From Aplidium turbinatum (Eukaryota; Chordata; Ascidiacea; Aplousobranchia; Polyclinidae): a stretch of 64,000 nucleotides of DNA. Positions 12,671 through 27,000 of this stretch are shown one piece after another; the first letter of the stretch is position 1; each line of letters starts with the position of its first letter. A model generated the notes under the pieces. That model saw only the letters and a program-made list of their open reading frames with translations, did not search any database and was not told the origin of the DNA. The stretch lies in assembly GCA_918807975.1 (NCBI GenBank), contig OU964926.1:23319996-23383995 (forward strand). Direction: 5' to 3'. The position numbers and the translations under genes were made by a program.

Positions 12671-15600
12671 ATGGGGAACAGTGAGAGCAGCAGAATGAAC
12701 GATTACCGTTCCAGGAATGTGCCTTTAAAGCTCCCGATGCCAGAAACGCATGAAATTGATGAAAGATTTGACAGAGTTTTGGTGAGTAACTTCAAAGATA
12801 TTTCCAGCAATCAAATCAGTCGTTTTTTACATTGATTCAACGTTTTCAGGCATTAAAAATGTGAAAACCACTGATTTGTTGGTGGGTCGCCAATCAATGT
12901 GGTGTAAATGTTTAGTAATTTTAAAACACAAATGTAGCTGTAATTTGAAGGTTTTCAGTGTAAGAAAGTACTTGTTTTTGTTGTGAAGTGATATGCACAA
13001 TGGCTTGTTCGAATTACACCCGACTCTGCAAACGAAGAAATGACAAGATTAAGCTACAATAGTTCAATACTTAGTCTGTGTAGTTGTTTGCAGTAAACTA
13101 AGTGATTATTTCTTAAAATTTGCTACAACGGCGCGCTTTAAATACAAGCAGGAACTTTACTCTGTGGATATTGTGTAGTTTGGCCTACATTGGCATTGGA
13201 GGTTTAAAATTTTTACAAGTATGCGAGACTACCTGGGTTAGGCTTCCTATTGCTAAGACGCATTCTCAATCGGAAGATGACGATTTCCTCATTCAAAAAA
13301 TGCTTCGTCATGTCATATTTGGAATTGTATGCTATAACTGTATACAGTAGCATTTTTAAAACATCTGTTGCATCTCTCCTACTATTATGTTGCGTAATAG
13401 CGTTTGCACAATGAAAAATATTTAATCGTTTTAAACTCTCTTGTTTCCCATCCATACTCGCAGGCTTCCATGAACCTACCTCCTGATAAAGTGAAAGTTC
13501 TTTCTAGGTACGATAACAAGAAGAAATGGGAACTCATATGTGACCAGGTGAGTGCCTTCAAATGGTATGATTTTGGTAAAATATATTGCAACTCAACTGT
13601 AGACTAAGTTGTGATTGACTTATCTAGGAATGTTATAACTTTTGGTCATTTTTACGTTGTTTTGACTTCATATTTCGTATTGTTGTTTGATTGGTAAAAT
13701 CCATCTGTTATTTGTAGAGCTAGGTTTTAATTAACTTCATTTATAATTTAACATGTGTTGTTTCAAAAAACATTTTTTTTGTTCACAATGTTCACTTATT
13801 TATGACTAAAGTGCAGCTTGGTGTGGCTGCAGTTCTGAACTCTCCAGACAGCAAGTTGTGTTCATGTGATTTAGTTGGTATTGTGGTTGCGAAGCCATCT
13901 GCAATTCAAACAGATGCAGAACCCATGAGCTTTCACTTTGATCCGTGTATGTTCCCATTCAGTTAAGTGGCTTAATTATCGATATTAATTTGAGGAAAAG
14001 ATTGGGCATAACATGGGTGAGAACAGCGAAAGGTTTGGGAATGACGGTTGTGACACCAGTGCAGGGCTTAGTTGGCTTCGGAATGGCCCGTTTCGGTGAG
14101 TCCGATTCGGTGAGTCCGATCCCTTAACGGGGGATTTTTTCAATTTTTTTTTAAATTATCGGTTACCGTAGCCTAATTATCATTGCCGTTTTAGGGTTAG
14201 GGGTTAGGGTTAGGGGTTAGAGGTTAGGAACTCACCGAATCGGACTCACCGAATCCGACTCACCGAATAGTAGCAGACCCAGCTGGCTTACACACGAACA
14301 GCATTCACGCAACTTCGAAAAAAGAAATCACGAAAAAGATTTGGTTCTTGCAAGCATGAACGATTTTTTTAACAGGACAATACCAGCAACTAATATTTGC
14401 CTTTCAAATGATAAAAACAAAAATAACGTCAAGACAACGTGAAGCGATTTTTACTGCGTTGTAAATACAGCCTTTTCCAAGCAGTAATTTCGGAATAAAG
14501 GTTTGGAGAAGTTTTTAAAAAATGATACCAGAAGTTTTGGCATATTCCGTTGTATTGGAGAATCAGCGTAAAGTTGAATTTGTATACCAAATATGCCCCT
14601 CCCCTTCCTGTGACCGGAATGGCCCGTTTCGGTGAGTCTGATTCGGCGAGTCCGATTCGGTGAGTCCGATCCCTTAATGGGGGATTTTTTCAATTTTTTT
14701 TTTAAATTATCGGGTACCGTAGCCTAATTATCATTGCCGTTTTAGGGTTAGGGGTTAGGAGTTAGGGGTTAGAGGTTAGGAACTCACCGAATCGGACTCA
14801 CCGAATAGTAGCAGACCCTCCTGTGACTGCTCGCCAACTTTGGTTCAAGGATTTGAAAACATTGTATGTTTTCGCAAACGAAGCGATACAGAGTGGTTTG
14901 CAGGATCAGAGAGTGGTTTAGCACTTTAGTCTGCAAGTATGTGCTCTAGCTTGCTCAAGCACTTGCTCTTGGCATAATTTGTGGTGTAGCAATATCCTTG
15001 TGTTATTGAAAAGGTGTTTGTGTTGGCTCTTTTAATTTCAGTATACCAGTTACAACCAGCAAGACTCGTCCTTGTTACATTGATTCACTGCTGTTACGCC
15101 GATTTAAAAAAAGGCTTGTTTTGTTGGCTGGGATCTGCAGGCTGTTCAAGCCGTTATTAAATTGCGTGATAACAATGTTATAAAATTCGACTGGTGACCT
15201 CACAGCAATCCATAGACCCCCCACCAGCCAATAAGTCAACTTTTTTTCACATTGATTTAACGTTTGCAACATTGAATCAAAACGACTAAAAGAACTGATT
15301 CGCTGACTAGGTCTGCAGTGTTGCTTGTCAAAGGAGTTGGTAGTTCTGTCCTCCCATGGTTTTATGTGGTTTCGTTTCCAATCTGTTGGCGTTGGAAATG
15401 CGATGCTATAAATTTAATATAATTTCATTGTTTCATTTGCATATGATGTACTTTAAGAAGGTTTTTTGAAGTTCATTTTTAAATATTTATTTTATATTTT
15501 TTCTACTAATTGTGTTGTGTGTGCTTTCGAGGTTTCAAATCTTTAATTATTTTTCTAATTTTAGTTGGCAATTAGCCTATTCCACATGGTTTTGATGAAT

Positions 15601-18004
15601 TGCTTTATTATGTCGTAAAAACTTTGCATTTAATAGAGGATTCATATACAATTGCAGAAGTTTGATTAGATTGCTTTCTTGTGCTTGTATTTTATTGATT
15701 GATTGGATTCTTGCCAATCCTTGAAATCGTTTTGAATAAAGTTTTTGCTTGTGGCAAGTTAAAGAAATTAACATGGCGTTTAGCGGAGTAATTTCAATGA
15801 TAGAAAGAGTGTTGAAAATATCTTTTAGGTCAAAGGTGAGTCTACGTAAGTTGCTTGGTGTGCAAGGAGTAAAATCTTGTCTAGCGCACCCTACCATTTT
15901 GAATAATTTCATGTTTAGCACACACCACACACCATGTAACGTGCAGTTTATGGCCAAAGTCTCGTTCAGTCTTCATATTTTTACTGATGTCTCCCTCTCA
16001 GGCATGCCATACACCGTTGAAACATGGTGATTGATTGCTTGCTAATCATTACAGGACAAAGTTGAAGTAAAGCATCCCCCGTCATACTACATACAAGCCC
16101 TCACCAGCTATCTTGATCCTACGTTGAGGAAGAAGAGATTTCGGAAGCGAGTTGCTCAATCCACCAAGACACTCCGCGACCTTGAAATATCCCTCCGCAC
16201 CAATCACATAGGGTAAGTGCCCCAGACAGCATGTCGTGTGGGTATTTCTTTTACATTGATTCAACGTCTGCAGACGTTGTCATTGTGTAGCTTAAAATAC
16301 TTCAAACGATTCGTTTCTCATGCTTTTAGTGGCTTCATCTTCATATAGTGCCACAAATTACTGTTAGAATTCCTTGTATTCCCTTTATTACAGAACTCAA
16401 ACTTTTTGAATTTTGCAATCCCAAAACATCAATTTTATTTCATCCCTTGATAGGGGAAAGTTTATAATGTAGACCGCCTGCCAAAGGCCTGCTTTTAGTG
16501 CTTAGCGATCCCACAAATACTGTACAATTCACGGTCCCATTCGGGGTTGTGACCCATAATCAGATGTGCTGATGCACTCTGTTATTTGATATGGAAAGAT
16601 AATTATTAGCTTGACGGTCTGGTCCTCTCCAGACAGCAAAATCCATTCAACATCTGCAGACGTTGAATCAATGTAAAAATGACAGGTTTTGCGGTCCGGA
16701 CGTTTGTAGTGAAAAGCTTTCGCTGTTACATCACATGGCAATCAATATGAAACAGTTGAAGATGAGAATTTTGTTTTTGTGGTTTCAAGCTCAACGCTTC
16801 CAGTTCCTAGACAGGAAAAAAAAAACAATTTCTTTGCTGTATTAGTTAGACTAGTGCGGTATTGCTTCTCATGGCGAGTGCTTGTCCAGATTGTAGTTGA
16901 TGCTAGTTGAGTTGCCAACACAGTTTTCATCTAATCAAAAATTCAAAAAAGTATGAATTTTTAACAAGTGACAGCGGATACGAGAGTTAGCTTGTGTTGT
17001 TACACTTCTGTGGTCGTACGCCAGCGCGGGGCTTACTGAAGTTTCAAAATAATTCGAAACTGTCAATCAGAGTTTGAAACTAAAATTCACGAGGCACTCC
17101 AAATGAAGCAGCACAACTCAACAAGCAATTATTCGCTGGAGGAAAATCTTCCTGTTAAATTTATACTAAATAAATTTGTGCTCAATTACGTTTGTTTTAT
17201 GTTTAGTGGTTTTCCTTTATTATTGAAGTTTGTAATTTTGTTAGCAAATCTAAAGTATGGCATGAAGTAATGGACTACCGTATTTCATTTGGACAAACTT
17301 CCAGAAGTGCAGCAAGTTTTATTTTGTGGTCAATTATTCTCATTTTTAGTTCTTTTTCCGCGATACGACATTTTGTCTATCAATGGGAAATGCTGCCTTT
17401 TCAGAGCGTGAGCAGTGAACACTAATCGATAGTGTAAATCTTTTCTCTGTCATTTGGCGGCATACTGATATAACGAATTTTCATTATTAGAATTAAAAAT
17501 ACAATTTTCACTAAATTGCGTTGTTTGTAAGAAATTCAGAATGGTGGTAGGGTAGCTCTCTAGGTGGTAGCTGTCGCTTACGCCAATAACGTATGTAACT
17601 GCCGCCTCATTATGTTACTTTTTCAATTTATTGCTTTTAAAATTAACAACCTAGGCAAGCAATCAGTTCTTTTTACGTTGACACACGCATGGCCAATGAC
17701 CATTAATGTAAAAAGAGTTGATTTGCTGACTGAGAATTACGAGCTAAGGTCATGTATTATATTGTATATATAGTTGAGCTTTTCATTTTTACTTTCCATG
17801 TATCCTCATCCACCTGCCAAGTGTAATTACTTTGTATGGTCCTTTCAGTTGAGATTCTTGGCTCGTCATCAAAGATTTTATTATTTGCTTGTCAATGTGT
17901 TCTGATGTTTGCTTTTGCAGATGGGTGCGAGAATTTTTGAACGAAGATAATAAGGGATTAGACGTGCTGGTTAATTACTTAGCTTTCGCCCAATATGCAA
18001 TCAT
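12671..18004 (+). CDS. FMNL: FMNL exons 1-4: myristoylated N-terminus and start of GBD/FH3
   Basis: Exon 1 (12671-12781, phase 0) encodes MGNSESS followed by [19 protein letters not shown]. Exon 2 (13464-13547) gives [20 protein letters not shown] and then WELICDQ, almost the family consensus. Exon 3 (16055-16212, ends phase 2) gives [18 protein letters not shown] and [15 protein letters not shown]. Exon 4 (17921-18004) gives [20 protein letters not shown] and AFAQYAI. These form the GTPase-binding domain and first armadillo-like repeats of FH3, which bind the GTPase and hold the C-terminal DAD. The ATG sits in a good context (AGCCATGGGG). Palindromic MITEs begin 21 bp after the exon 1 boundary and 8 bp after the exon 3 boundary. 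Confidence 0.92.
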
Positions 18005-21000
18005 GTAAGTAAATTGTTCCAAGGTATTTTAAAATTGTACAAGTATATAGAGTACTGCTTATATGACTGCAATGGGTCAGGCATTGTAGGATCGTGATTG
18101 TACTGAAATATGTATTTGCTGAAACTTTATAAACAATACGAATTATATTTGAATATAAATAACGAAGCATCTTCAAGTCATTGAAAGCGTATAATTTTCC
18201 AATGCAATAAAAGTTTCCAATGCAGTAAAAGTTTCCACAGTAAAATTTTCCACTGGAGATCTGGGTCTACTTCATTTTCAGTTGGCAAATCAGTCTCGTT
18301 ATATTTTTACAACGTTTACAGACATTGAATCACTGCAAAAAAAAAACTGATTTGCGGACCGGAGGTTGTTTGGGTGAATGCGATCTTGCTGAATGTGTAT
18401 ATTATTGCAAAGTAAATTAAACAAAATAAATGCCCTTGAACTAAAACTGAAGCTTTCTTTCGTTGTCAAGCTACTCTGCAGTTTGTCGAGGCATTCTAAC
18501 GTCTCCGTTGACAGCACAAACCTGCTGGCGAGAAGTGAGAAAAATAACTTTCCAATTACATGATGATTATCGTCGGCTCCAGCTCGTGTCCGAGCATTGG
18601 TTTCGTCTTCAAATTGAATTTGGTTTTGGATGGTAATGTCGTATGTGGCTTTGGAGGCCCAGTCTATGATGGAAAAGACGGGGCAAAAATCACATTGTAT
18701 GGTCAGTCACAGTCACACTTTCCAATTACATGATGATTTATGTCTGATCCAACGTGCGTCGTTTGTGAAATGAATAATGTTCAGGAAAGGAGCATTGCTA
18801 GTAAAATGTCTGAAAACCAGCTTCTCTTCTAATTAAAAAGTGATGATGATCATGTCACTGTGCCCGATCTGATACAGACGTTGGCATTGTCTTCCAAACT
18901 TCTCTGTCGTTTGACATCCATATAAAATGTTTGGAGCTGTTTTTTTTTCGCTTAGACTTTTCGGTCATTTGTCAGAAATGACTTGAAAAAATTCGGTCAT
19001 TTTTTTATTTATTTTGGTCATTTTTTCTGATGAAAATATTTTCTTTCAAGTAGCTGATAGCCTGATACAAACCAAAATTTGCACTTCCTTACTAGCCACA
19101 ACATTAAGTTTTGCTGAGAAACGTTGTCGTGTTTTATCTGAGAAAAGTTAGAACAGACAAACGTTTCTTCAACGTTCATTAGCGAAACTCAACCTTGCAA
19201 CACCCGGCCGCAGACATCTTTTATTGCACACCAACACACGTTCAAAAATAATTCAAAACAAAAATACAGTACAACGGAAAGGAATAAAAACAAGAATGAC
19301 CATATAAAAAAACACGTTACGCTCTAACGGTTTTTTCGGATGTTTTGACCGAATTAACTATATATTTTTTCGGACATTTTGACCGCATTGACTATTTTTT
19401 TTCGGACATTTTGCTAAAAAATCGGTCAATGACCAATAAATGACCGAAAAAAAAACCAGGTTTGGAGACTGTTGTGTTTGTGGCCCAATATGTTCATTAT
19501 TATACATCCTAGTTATGTGTGCAGTTACGACAGAGGATCAGCGTCTTTCTTGTCTTCCCCGTCCAAGTCGCTCGGCAGCACTGGCGATCTGAGCTTTGGA
19601 AGCACCGCTAGCATCAAGCGCGTCCCCAGCGGCTCATCAACCTTGCCAAACCGCTCCAGGTCACAAACGTTACCGCACCGACGCACTCTTAAAAATGCAA
19701 GAACATTTGTGGATAGGTGAGTAATAGTAATTGTGATCAAAAACATGTTTTGCTTTGCCCTCATTGCGTACAGCACACTGTAATCCTAGATGCAACAGGC
19801 AGTTGAAAGCAGCGAAGAGACATGCAGTCGTCGAGTCAGCTGCACACTTTATTTTAGCATGATTCAAACTTCGATACATCTTGCGCAATCATAACCTGTA
19901 CTTTGCTATAACGAAAATCGCGATCTACTTGAATTAAATAACCGTAGCAATGTGATGGTTCGCTTTTTGTCTCGATATCTTGCCTGGAGCATTGTTTGGC
20001 GAGATCGATCCCACAGACAGCGAAAACGCAACGTGGATTCACACAACAGACAACAGCCTATGCAAGCGGCTGGTTTCAGCATTACCGACCTTAGGTTGTC
20101 TCTACAGTTGTGTCATTGTCTTATAGCTACTTACGTGACGTGCCAATACGACAGCCCGAATTGCCATCGTGATGTATTTGATATTTGTGTTATCGGTCCC
20201 ACTTCACAATAACATTCCACAGACGTTTCACTTGATAAACGGCTTGCTGTTTTATACGATTAAATACAAGCCATCCTTTTGCCATTCTTGCCAATCCTGT
20301 GATATGCAAATGTACTTTCCGCCTATTCTCTTGCTCTAAGTTGCTTTTAATCAGGCTAACCATAACGTTGCATCGCGTTTGGCAATTCCATGGTTTTTGG
20401 GAACCGTTCTATTTCCTAACACACCAGCAACGAGTTTGTGGCAGCAGCTCTAGTGTACTGTGGTTTGCACTGATCTAAATTTATGTTTAGCTGTGCTTCG
20501 TTTTTAGGAAATGGAAAATTTCAGACATTACTTTAGAAAGTTATTTACTCCTCGCCCAAATCCGCCCTTTTTTCGGATTTAACGTCTACGGACGCAATCA
20601 ATTTAACTGTTTGCAAAGCAATAATGTGTTATGAAAGCTTCTATTTCGGTGCAAAAATTGGTAGCTCAGTTGTCTCGAAGCAACACTTTTCGAAATATTT
20701 GATGAACTTGCGACACACCAGTGATAGCTAACTACCGGGCAAGTGGGGTCTGCTACGATTCGGTGAGTTCCTAACCTCTAACCCCTAACCCTAAAACGGC
20801 AATGATAATTAGGCTACGGTACCCGACAATTTAAAAAAAATTTGAAAAAATCCCCCGTTGAGGGATCGGACTTACCGAATCGGACTCACCGAATCGGACT
20901 CACCAAAACGGGCCATTCCGGGGCAAGTGAGCAATGCAAACCGCATTTTGACCAAGTTGCATTTTATGTTGACGTAATACGCGTAATTACCTTTTTTTTT

Positions 21001-24000
21001 TAATTTTAAATAACACCCTTACAAAGTTCAAAACAACATATGTTACTTTTTCCGTGACTAAACCATCGACTACGTCACAGGGATGACGTCCACGTATGCA
21101 TAACCTGTTTGCGAGCCATCATGAACTACCAGTACGGGTTTAACCTGGTCATGGCTCATCCTCAGTGCATAAACGAGATTGCGCTCAGTCTTAACAACAA
21201 AAGTTTGCGGTAAGTCACTTCACTGAACGTAAAATTTTCAACAACAAGAATCAATGTTTTTACTGTAGCAATTTTGTGAAAATGCATCTTTCGCGTATTT
21301 GATAGCTGCAATTAACCATTTTGCATGTTGTGTCACGTCTGACTCGTACAGTTTTTATTAGTTTGCAAAGCATAACAAAGTCATCACTGGTGAAATCTTT
21401 AACAGGTTAAAATTTTAATTTTTGTGATGCTTCTTCTCCCTCTCGCCATTTTGCTTCAAACAAATTTAGTCTTCATCCCGAAAAGTCAGGGTCGACCAGT
21501 TGTCTGTCAACGACTCCTCCATTTCTCTGTTACGCTTTATGATTAATTTCCACACAACTATTATGCATTTGCTTTGTTTGTTTTGTTACTGTGATCTCAC
21601 ACATCTCTGTGAATAACAATAGCAATGTATTAGACATGAACAATGGCAAGTTGTTGTTGACAGAACGAAGTCGTTGGTTCTTGAGCTTCTTGCAGCCGTC
21701 TGCCTGGTGCGGGGAGGTCATGACATCATACTGCGAGCCTTCGACAATTTCAAGCAGATTTGTGATGAGTCACGCCGCTTCATGAAGCTCATGCTCTTCT
21801 TCAAAACCGAGGCAGAAAATATTGACTTTATGGTAAGGCTGTAACTTTTTGGTGTCGTATCCAGGCTTACACATTCTATTTGTAATCAAGGTGGTAAATT
21901 CTGTTTGAATAAGCGTTTGTAGTAATTGAATGTAAATATCTTTTGTTTAACTGTAGGCTAAAACCAAAAAAAAAAAATAATTGAAAAATGGGTGGTTCAA
22001 AAAAAGATACGGAAGGATCAAGCATCAACGCAATTAAGGATGAGCTACAAAAACTTAACAAGAAGCTGGACAAACTCAATGACAATTATGATGTACTCAA
22101 AGAGCAACTTTTGGAAAACAAAAAGGAATTAGAAGAAACAAGAAAGGAAAATGGAATTCTAAGAAAGACCCTGCATCAGACATCAACAGCCCTGGACAAA
22201 CTGGAACAATATGGAAGAAGGGAAAACATCAGGATTCATAATATACCAGAAAACTTGGAACAAGATGAAGACGATGGGGAACAAACAATTCAACAATTGG
22301 CAAAAATACTGAAAATACAATTCTCAAGCACTGATATTCAAAGATGTCACAGACTGGGAAGACCGAAAAGAAACAAACCCCGACCAATAATTGCACGCTT
22401 CACATCTTACAAAAAAAGAATGGAATTCATACAAAAAAAGAGGAACATCAAAAAAGACTGCAAGGAAGATGACAAAGCAAAAATGGAAAAAGCTTTCATA
22501 ACAGAAGATCTCACTCCACTAAGATCGAAGCTCTTCTGGTATGTTAAAAATCATTGTTGCGATAAATATTCAAAGTTCCATACTATTAATGGCAACATAA
22601 AAGCATACCATGAAGAAAATGACAAATGGGTCACTATTTCATGTCCTGATGACTTATTTAAGCATGGTATGGACAATAATATTGAGGTTTTAAAACTGAA
22701 GGACAATGCAGGCTGGTTTTAATTTACTAAACCACTGGTGTTTAAATAGTTGTATCCTTCTGGTTAAACAATGGCCAACCATCTTTGTACATTTTGTAAT
22801 AACTTAATTTCTCCTGATGATCAAGATAGTATCACTTGTGTTGTATGCAATAATCAAATGCATTTAAAATGTGTATCAGAATTTGTGCACTATAATGAAC
22901 AACATAGCAACTTGTATTGCCCAACATGCGTCAAAGCAAATCCTCTATTTGGTAATACTGTGAATATGGAAGCAGAATATAATTCTCTAAATAACCCTGA
23001 TAGCAGTATGACACAATTAAATGATTCATGGCTTGACAGTGTTGAAGATCTTGACGCTACATGCAAATTCATTGGTGAAAATGAATTGTGTCACCATTTT
23101 GGTAATAATAATCAACTGGATATTATACATTTTAATATTCGTAGCCTTAGAAAAAACAAGGAAGAAATTGAGAGAGTACTCGCTCCATTAAAAAGACTTC
23201 CAGAAATAATTGCCATCTCTGAAACCAAACTGAAACCTTTTGATCCAATTGGTAACATAACACTACCAGGGTACCAGTTTGTCCACGAGGATTCCATTAC
23301 AAATGCTGGGGGAGTCTGCCTTTACATTAGGGATAACATCCTGTACCAAGTCAGACATGACCTAAAACTCAACATTGAAGGCTGTGAAAACTTATGGATT
23401 GAGAATATTTGTGGCGATCAAGGCAAAGGAAAATTAATCATTGGTGTCATCTACAAACATCCCAGTACATCCATCAAAATGTTTATTGATTCATTTAGTG
23501 ATACCCTACACAAGTTACAAAATTTTAGAGGACTTTGTGTGATAGCTGGTGACATTAATATAAATATTTTAAATTCTACAACAGAAAATATTTTATCCTA
23601 CAAAAATCTTTTGCAAAGTTTTGATTTAAATAGCCTAATAGACATACCAACACGGATTACATCTCATTCCAGCTCGCTGCTTGACCATATCTATACAAAA
23701 TCCACTCTCAATATAAAATCTCAGGCCTTTGTTATTCAAAGCGATATCACTGACCACTTTCCTGTAGCTGCTAAATTTACTATAGACAACTATTCCAAGT
23801 CTGCTGAAGACACTCACATCCGGATACGTAGTATGAAGAATTTTAATGAAAACCAGTTTGTAAATGATGTTGCCAAATCTATTAATAACAGCATGACATT
23901 CAATATGACACCACAAGAGAAAGTAATAACCTTGGAACAGATTATTAATGATGAAACCAACAAGCATATGCCATATACTAAACTTAGCAAAAAAGAGAGT

Positions 24001-27000
24001 CGGTTATATCTGAGGCCATGGTTGTCAAGAGGTATTCTATCCTCCATCAAAACGAGGAATAAAATGTTCAAGCAACTATGTAAAACTAACTTTAAGAGTA
24101 ATGATTTATACACCAAGTACAAAAAATATAGAAATCTGCTTACTCATGTGAAAGAGAAATCGAAGTCTAATTATTATAAAACCTCAATAAACAAAGAAAG
24201 AAACAACTCTAGCAACACATGGAAAATAATAAATGAAATTACTGGCCGTACAAACAAAAAACATAACATAATATACAATACGCAACCAACTTTTCATTAA
24301 GTAATGGTCATGAAGTTACAGTACAACCGACCCGGTGCAAATAAGTAATACATTTAACACATATTTTACTCAAGTGGGACCTTCACTTGCAGCCAAAGTT
24401 CCAAAAACCACTTCTAATCCATTGTCCCTGATGAGAGGCAGACTTCTCAATTCCCTGCACCTAGCAAATGCTGATGAAATGGAAATTTTAAGCATTGTCA
24501 ACAGCTTAGATAACAAAAAAGCAACTGGTCCAGATGGCATCACTATTAAAACAATAAAAAGATTGAAGTATGTCATAAGCCCAATCTTAGCTTCTATAAT
24601 AAATGAATCTATGACAATTGGTAAATTCCCTGATAGCTATAAAATTGCAAGGGTGATACCCCTTCATAAAGGGGGAGTAAAAAACAAAGTTGATCAATTC
24701 AGGCCTATTTCCATCTTAACATGTTTCTCCAAAATCTTTGAAAAAATCATTCATAAAAGGTTAGTAAATTTTTTTGAAAAATTCAATGTTTTGTCCCAAC
24801 AACAGTTTGGTTTCAGAGGTGGACATTCAACCACATTAGCTGCTACGGATATCTATGAACAATTACTACAAAATTGCGATGATGGTTTTACTACATGTAG
24901 TATCTTTATTGACCTTGCCAAAGCATTTGACACTGTTGACCATGAAATCCTTTTAAAGAAACTGGATTATTATGACATCAGAGGAAATGCCTATAATTTA
25001 TTAAAGTCTTACTTAAATCACCGTTACCAGTTTGTGCAGATTGGTACTACAAATTCTAAATATGAAGAAATCAAATGTGGTGTACCCCAAGGCTCAGTTC
25101 TTGGTCCACTGTTGTTCATTATCTACATTAATGACCTTAATCACGCTTCTGAATTTGAGACTCGTTTGTTTGCTGATGATACACTACTATGTATTAAGGA
25201 TAAAAGCCCTACTAGATTGCAAGAAAAAGTGAATTCTAACCTCTTAATGATTCAAAACTGGATGCATACAAACAAGTTAACAATTAATGTAAGCAAAACC
25301 AAATACATGTTGTTTGGGTCAAAGTTTGTTCGAGAAAATTCAAGTCTACAAATAACTTTTCAAAATACCAGTTTGCAACGCACAAACACCTACAAATACT
25401 TAGGAATAACATTTGATGAGTCGTTATCATGGAAACAGCACATCAATATAATCTTAACAAAACTTTCTCAAAGCTGTGGTGCTCTATATCGATTAAGAAA
25501 GTGCGTAAATTCCCAGACATTAAAAGCAGTTTACTATGCTCTAGTTCACTCCCACCTAATGTATGGTATCATCTGTTGGGGTCGTGCTTCTAAAACGGAA
25601 CTGTATCCTTTAAATCTGGTACACAATCGCATAATTCGCTGTTTAAACTTCACCAAGATTAAGGACAGAATTCCCACCAAATCTCTGTTCAATAAAAGCA
25701 ACTTGCTACAAGTCGAAGACATGTTTTTAATAGAAGTATGTAAGTTTGTTTATAAAAGCAATAAAGGACATCTACCAGCAATTTTTTCTGAGTACTTTCG
25801 TCCTTGTAATGAAACTCATAACTATAATACCAGAGGTGCTAAGAAAGATATACTTTTTAAACCAAGAATGCATACAAAGCTTGGTCAACGCTCAATTAAA
25901 TTTCTTGGAACAAACACTTGGAACAAATTACCGGAACAGCTAAGAAAAATTCAAACAATTAGTATGTTTTCTAAAAAATTAAAACTGCACTTAATGTCTG
26001 GGTATAAATTAAGTAACTGATATAGTGCCATCAAACTGTTTTTACTTATTCTCACCGTATCTCGCTAATTACTGTATATTCGCTTTTTCCTTACCAGTAG
26101 CCTATGCTGTGTTGTATGTATAGCCTATGCCATTTTGTATTTCTGCATCGCTTCTTGTATTCCTGTTTTATATTGTACTGTTAAATTTCGTGTGTGTATT
26201 GTTTTTTATTTTGTAATGTATACAATATATATTTGCGTTCAACTCCGACACCGTTCCATGTCAAATAAGCTATGACACCACACGGGTGTGGCAGACTTGA
26301 TGACCAGTTCGGTCCTTCTGCCACTCCCATCATCGTCAGCAAACATTAAAACAACCTAGTTCACATTGTAATCTTGTATTGTTTTTTCCACATGTGCTGT
26401 TGATGCAAATAAAAGAACTTCTCTCTACACCTGGTGGTTGAAGACCTAGATTAAGTGAACGGGATTGCAAGGAAGCCAAACTCCTTCTCCACCTTCAGTC
26501 ATGGCTTTATGTATCTTGCCAAAGACATAGCCACAATGCCACATGCTTTTGAGCGGTGTCGAGCCGATTCGCTTTCAAATGTCCAAACAGGACTCTCATC
26601 ACTTTGCTATGCAGCCGACATAGGTTGTAGCTCAATATGGACAACACCACTCGAGAGCATGCGGCTGTGTTTTTGGCAAGCCACTTAATGACATGCCAAA
26701 CGTGGACACGGATTGGCTTCCTTGCCTTCCCGTCCACTTAATTTAAATCTTCAACTGCTGGTCGTAAGCTAGGATACGACATTAAAAAACCAAATACTCA
26801 AAAGTTTGGCTACGTCTTGGAGATTTGCAATCTTCATGCGTTAAAACGAAGTATGCGATTAACTTGATTCATCTAATGACAGTAATATACATTCATACAC
26901 ATGTGAAGGTCACCCACTTCTTCCTCCATCAAGTTTTCTAAATTTGGTTGATACCACACTAACGAGCTATTCCCATTCTTGGGCGGTTCCAGGTATCCTG

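Larger units (their letters stand above)
21940..26430 (+). mobile_element. Nearly whole LINE with ORF1 and PHD-EN-RT ORF2
   Basis: A ~4.5-kb non-LTR retrotransposon in the intron between FMNL exons 7 and 8, in sense orientation. It has an ORF1 coiled-coil RNA-binding-like protein. ORF2 carries an N-terminal PHD-like zinc finger, APE-type endonuclease and reverse transcriptase, and is broken once between EN and RT. The 3' UTR ends near AATAAAAGAACTTCTCTCT with no long poly-A. The RT order and FADDTLL box place it in the CR1/Jockey group. The 5' edge (~21940) and 3' edge (~26430) are estimates, because no TSD was identified. Few disruptions imply a young insertion. Confidence 0.88.

Noticed and set aside
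14190-14230. TTAGGG/TTAGGGG run as a chromosome end or interstitial telomere
   Set aside because: The run is internal to a MITE with exact 9-bp TSDs and recurs in two other copies, so it moved by transposition.
15577-15957. 126-codon minus-strand frame resembling a retroelement C-terminus
   Set aside because: Only a vague basic/Leu-rich character; no RT motif, TSD or matching repeat in the window.
18547-18738. Duplicated ACTTTCCAATTACATGATGATT at 18547 and 18716
   Set aside because: A real direct repeat of ~22 bp, but the intervening 147 bp shows no element structure, so I do not call a TSD or element.
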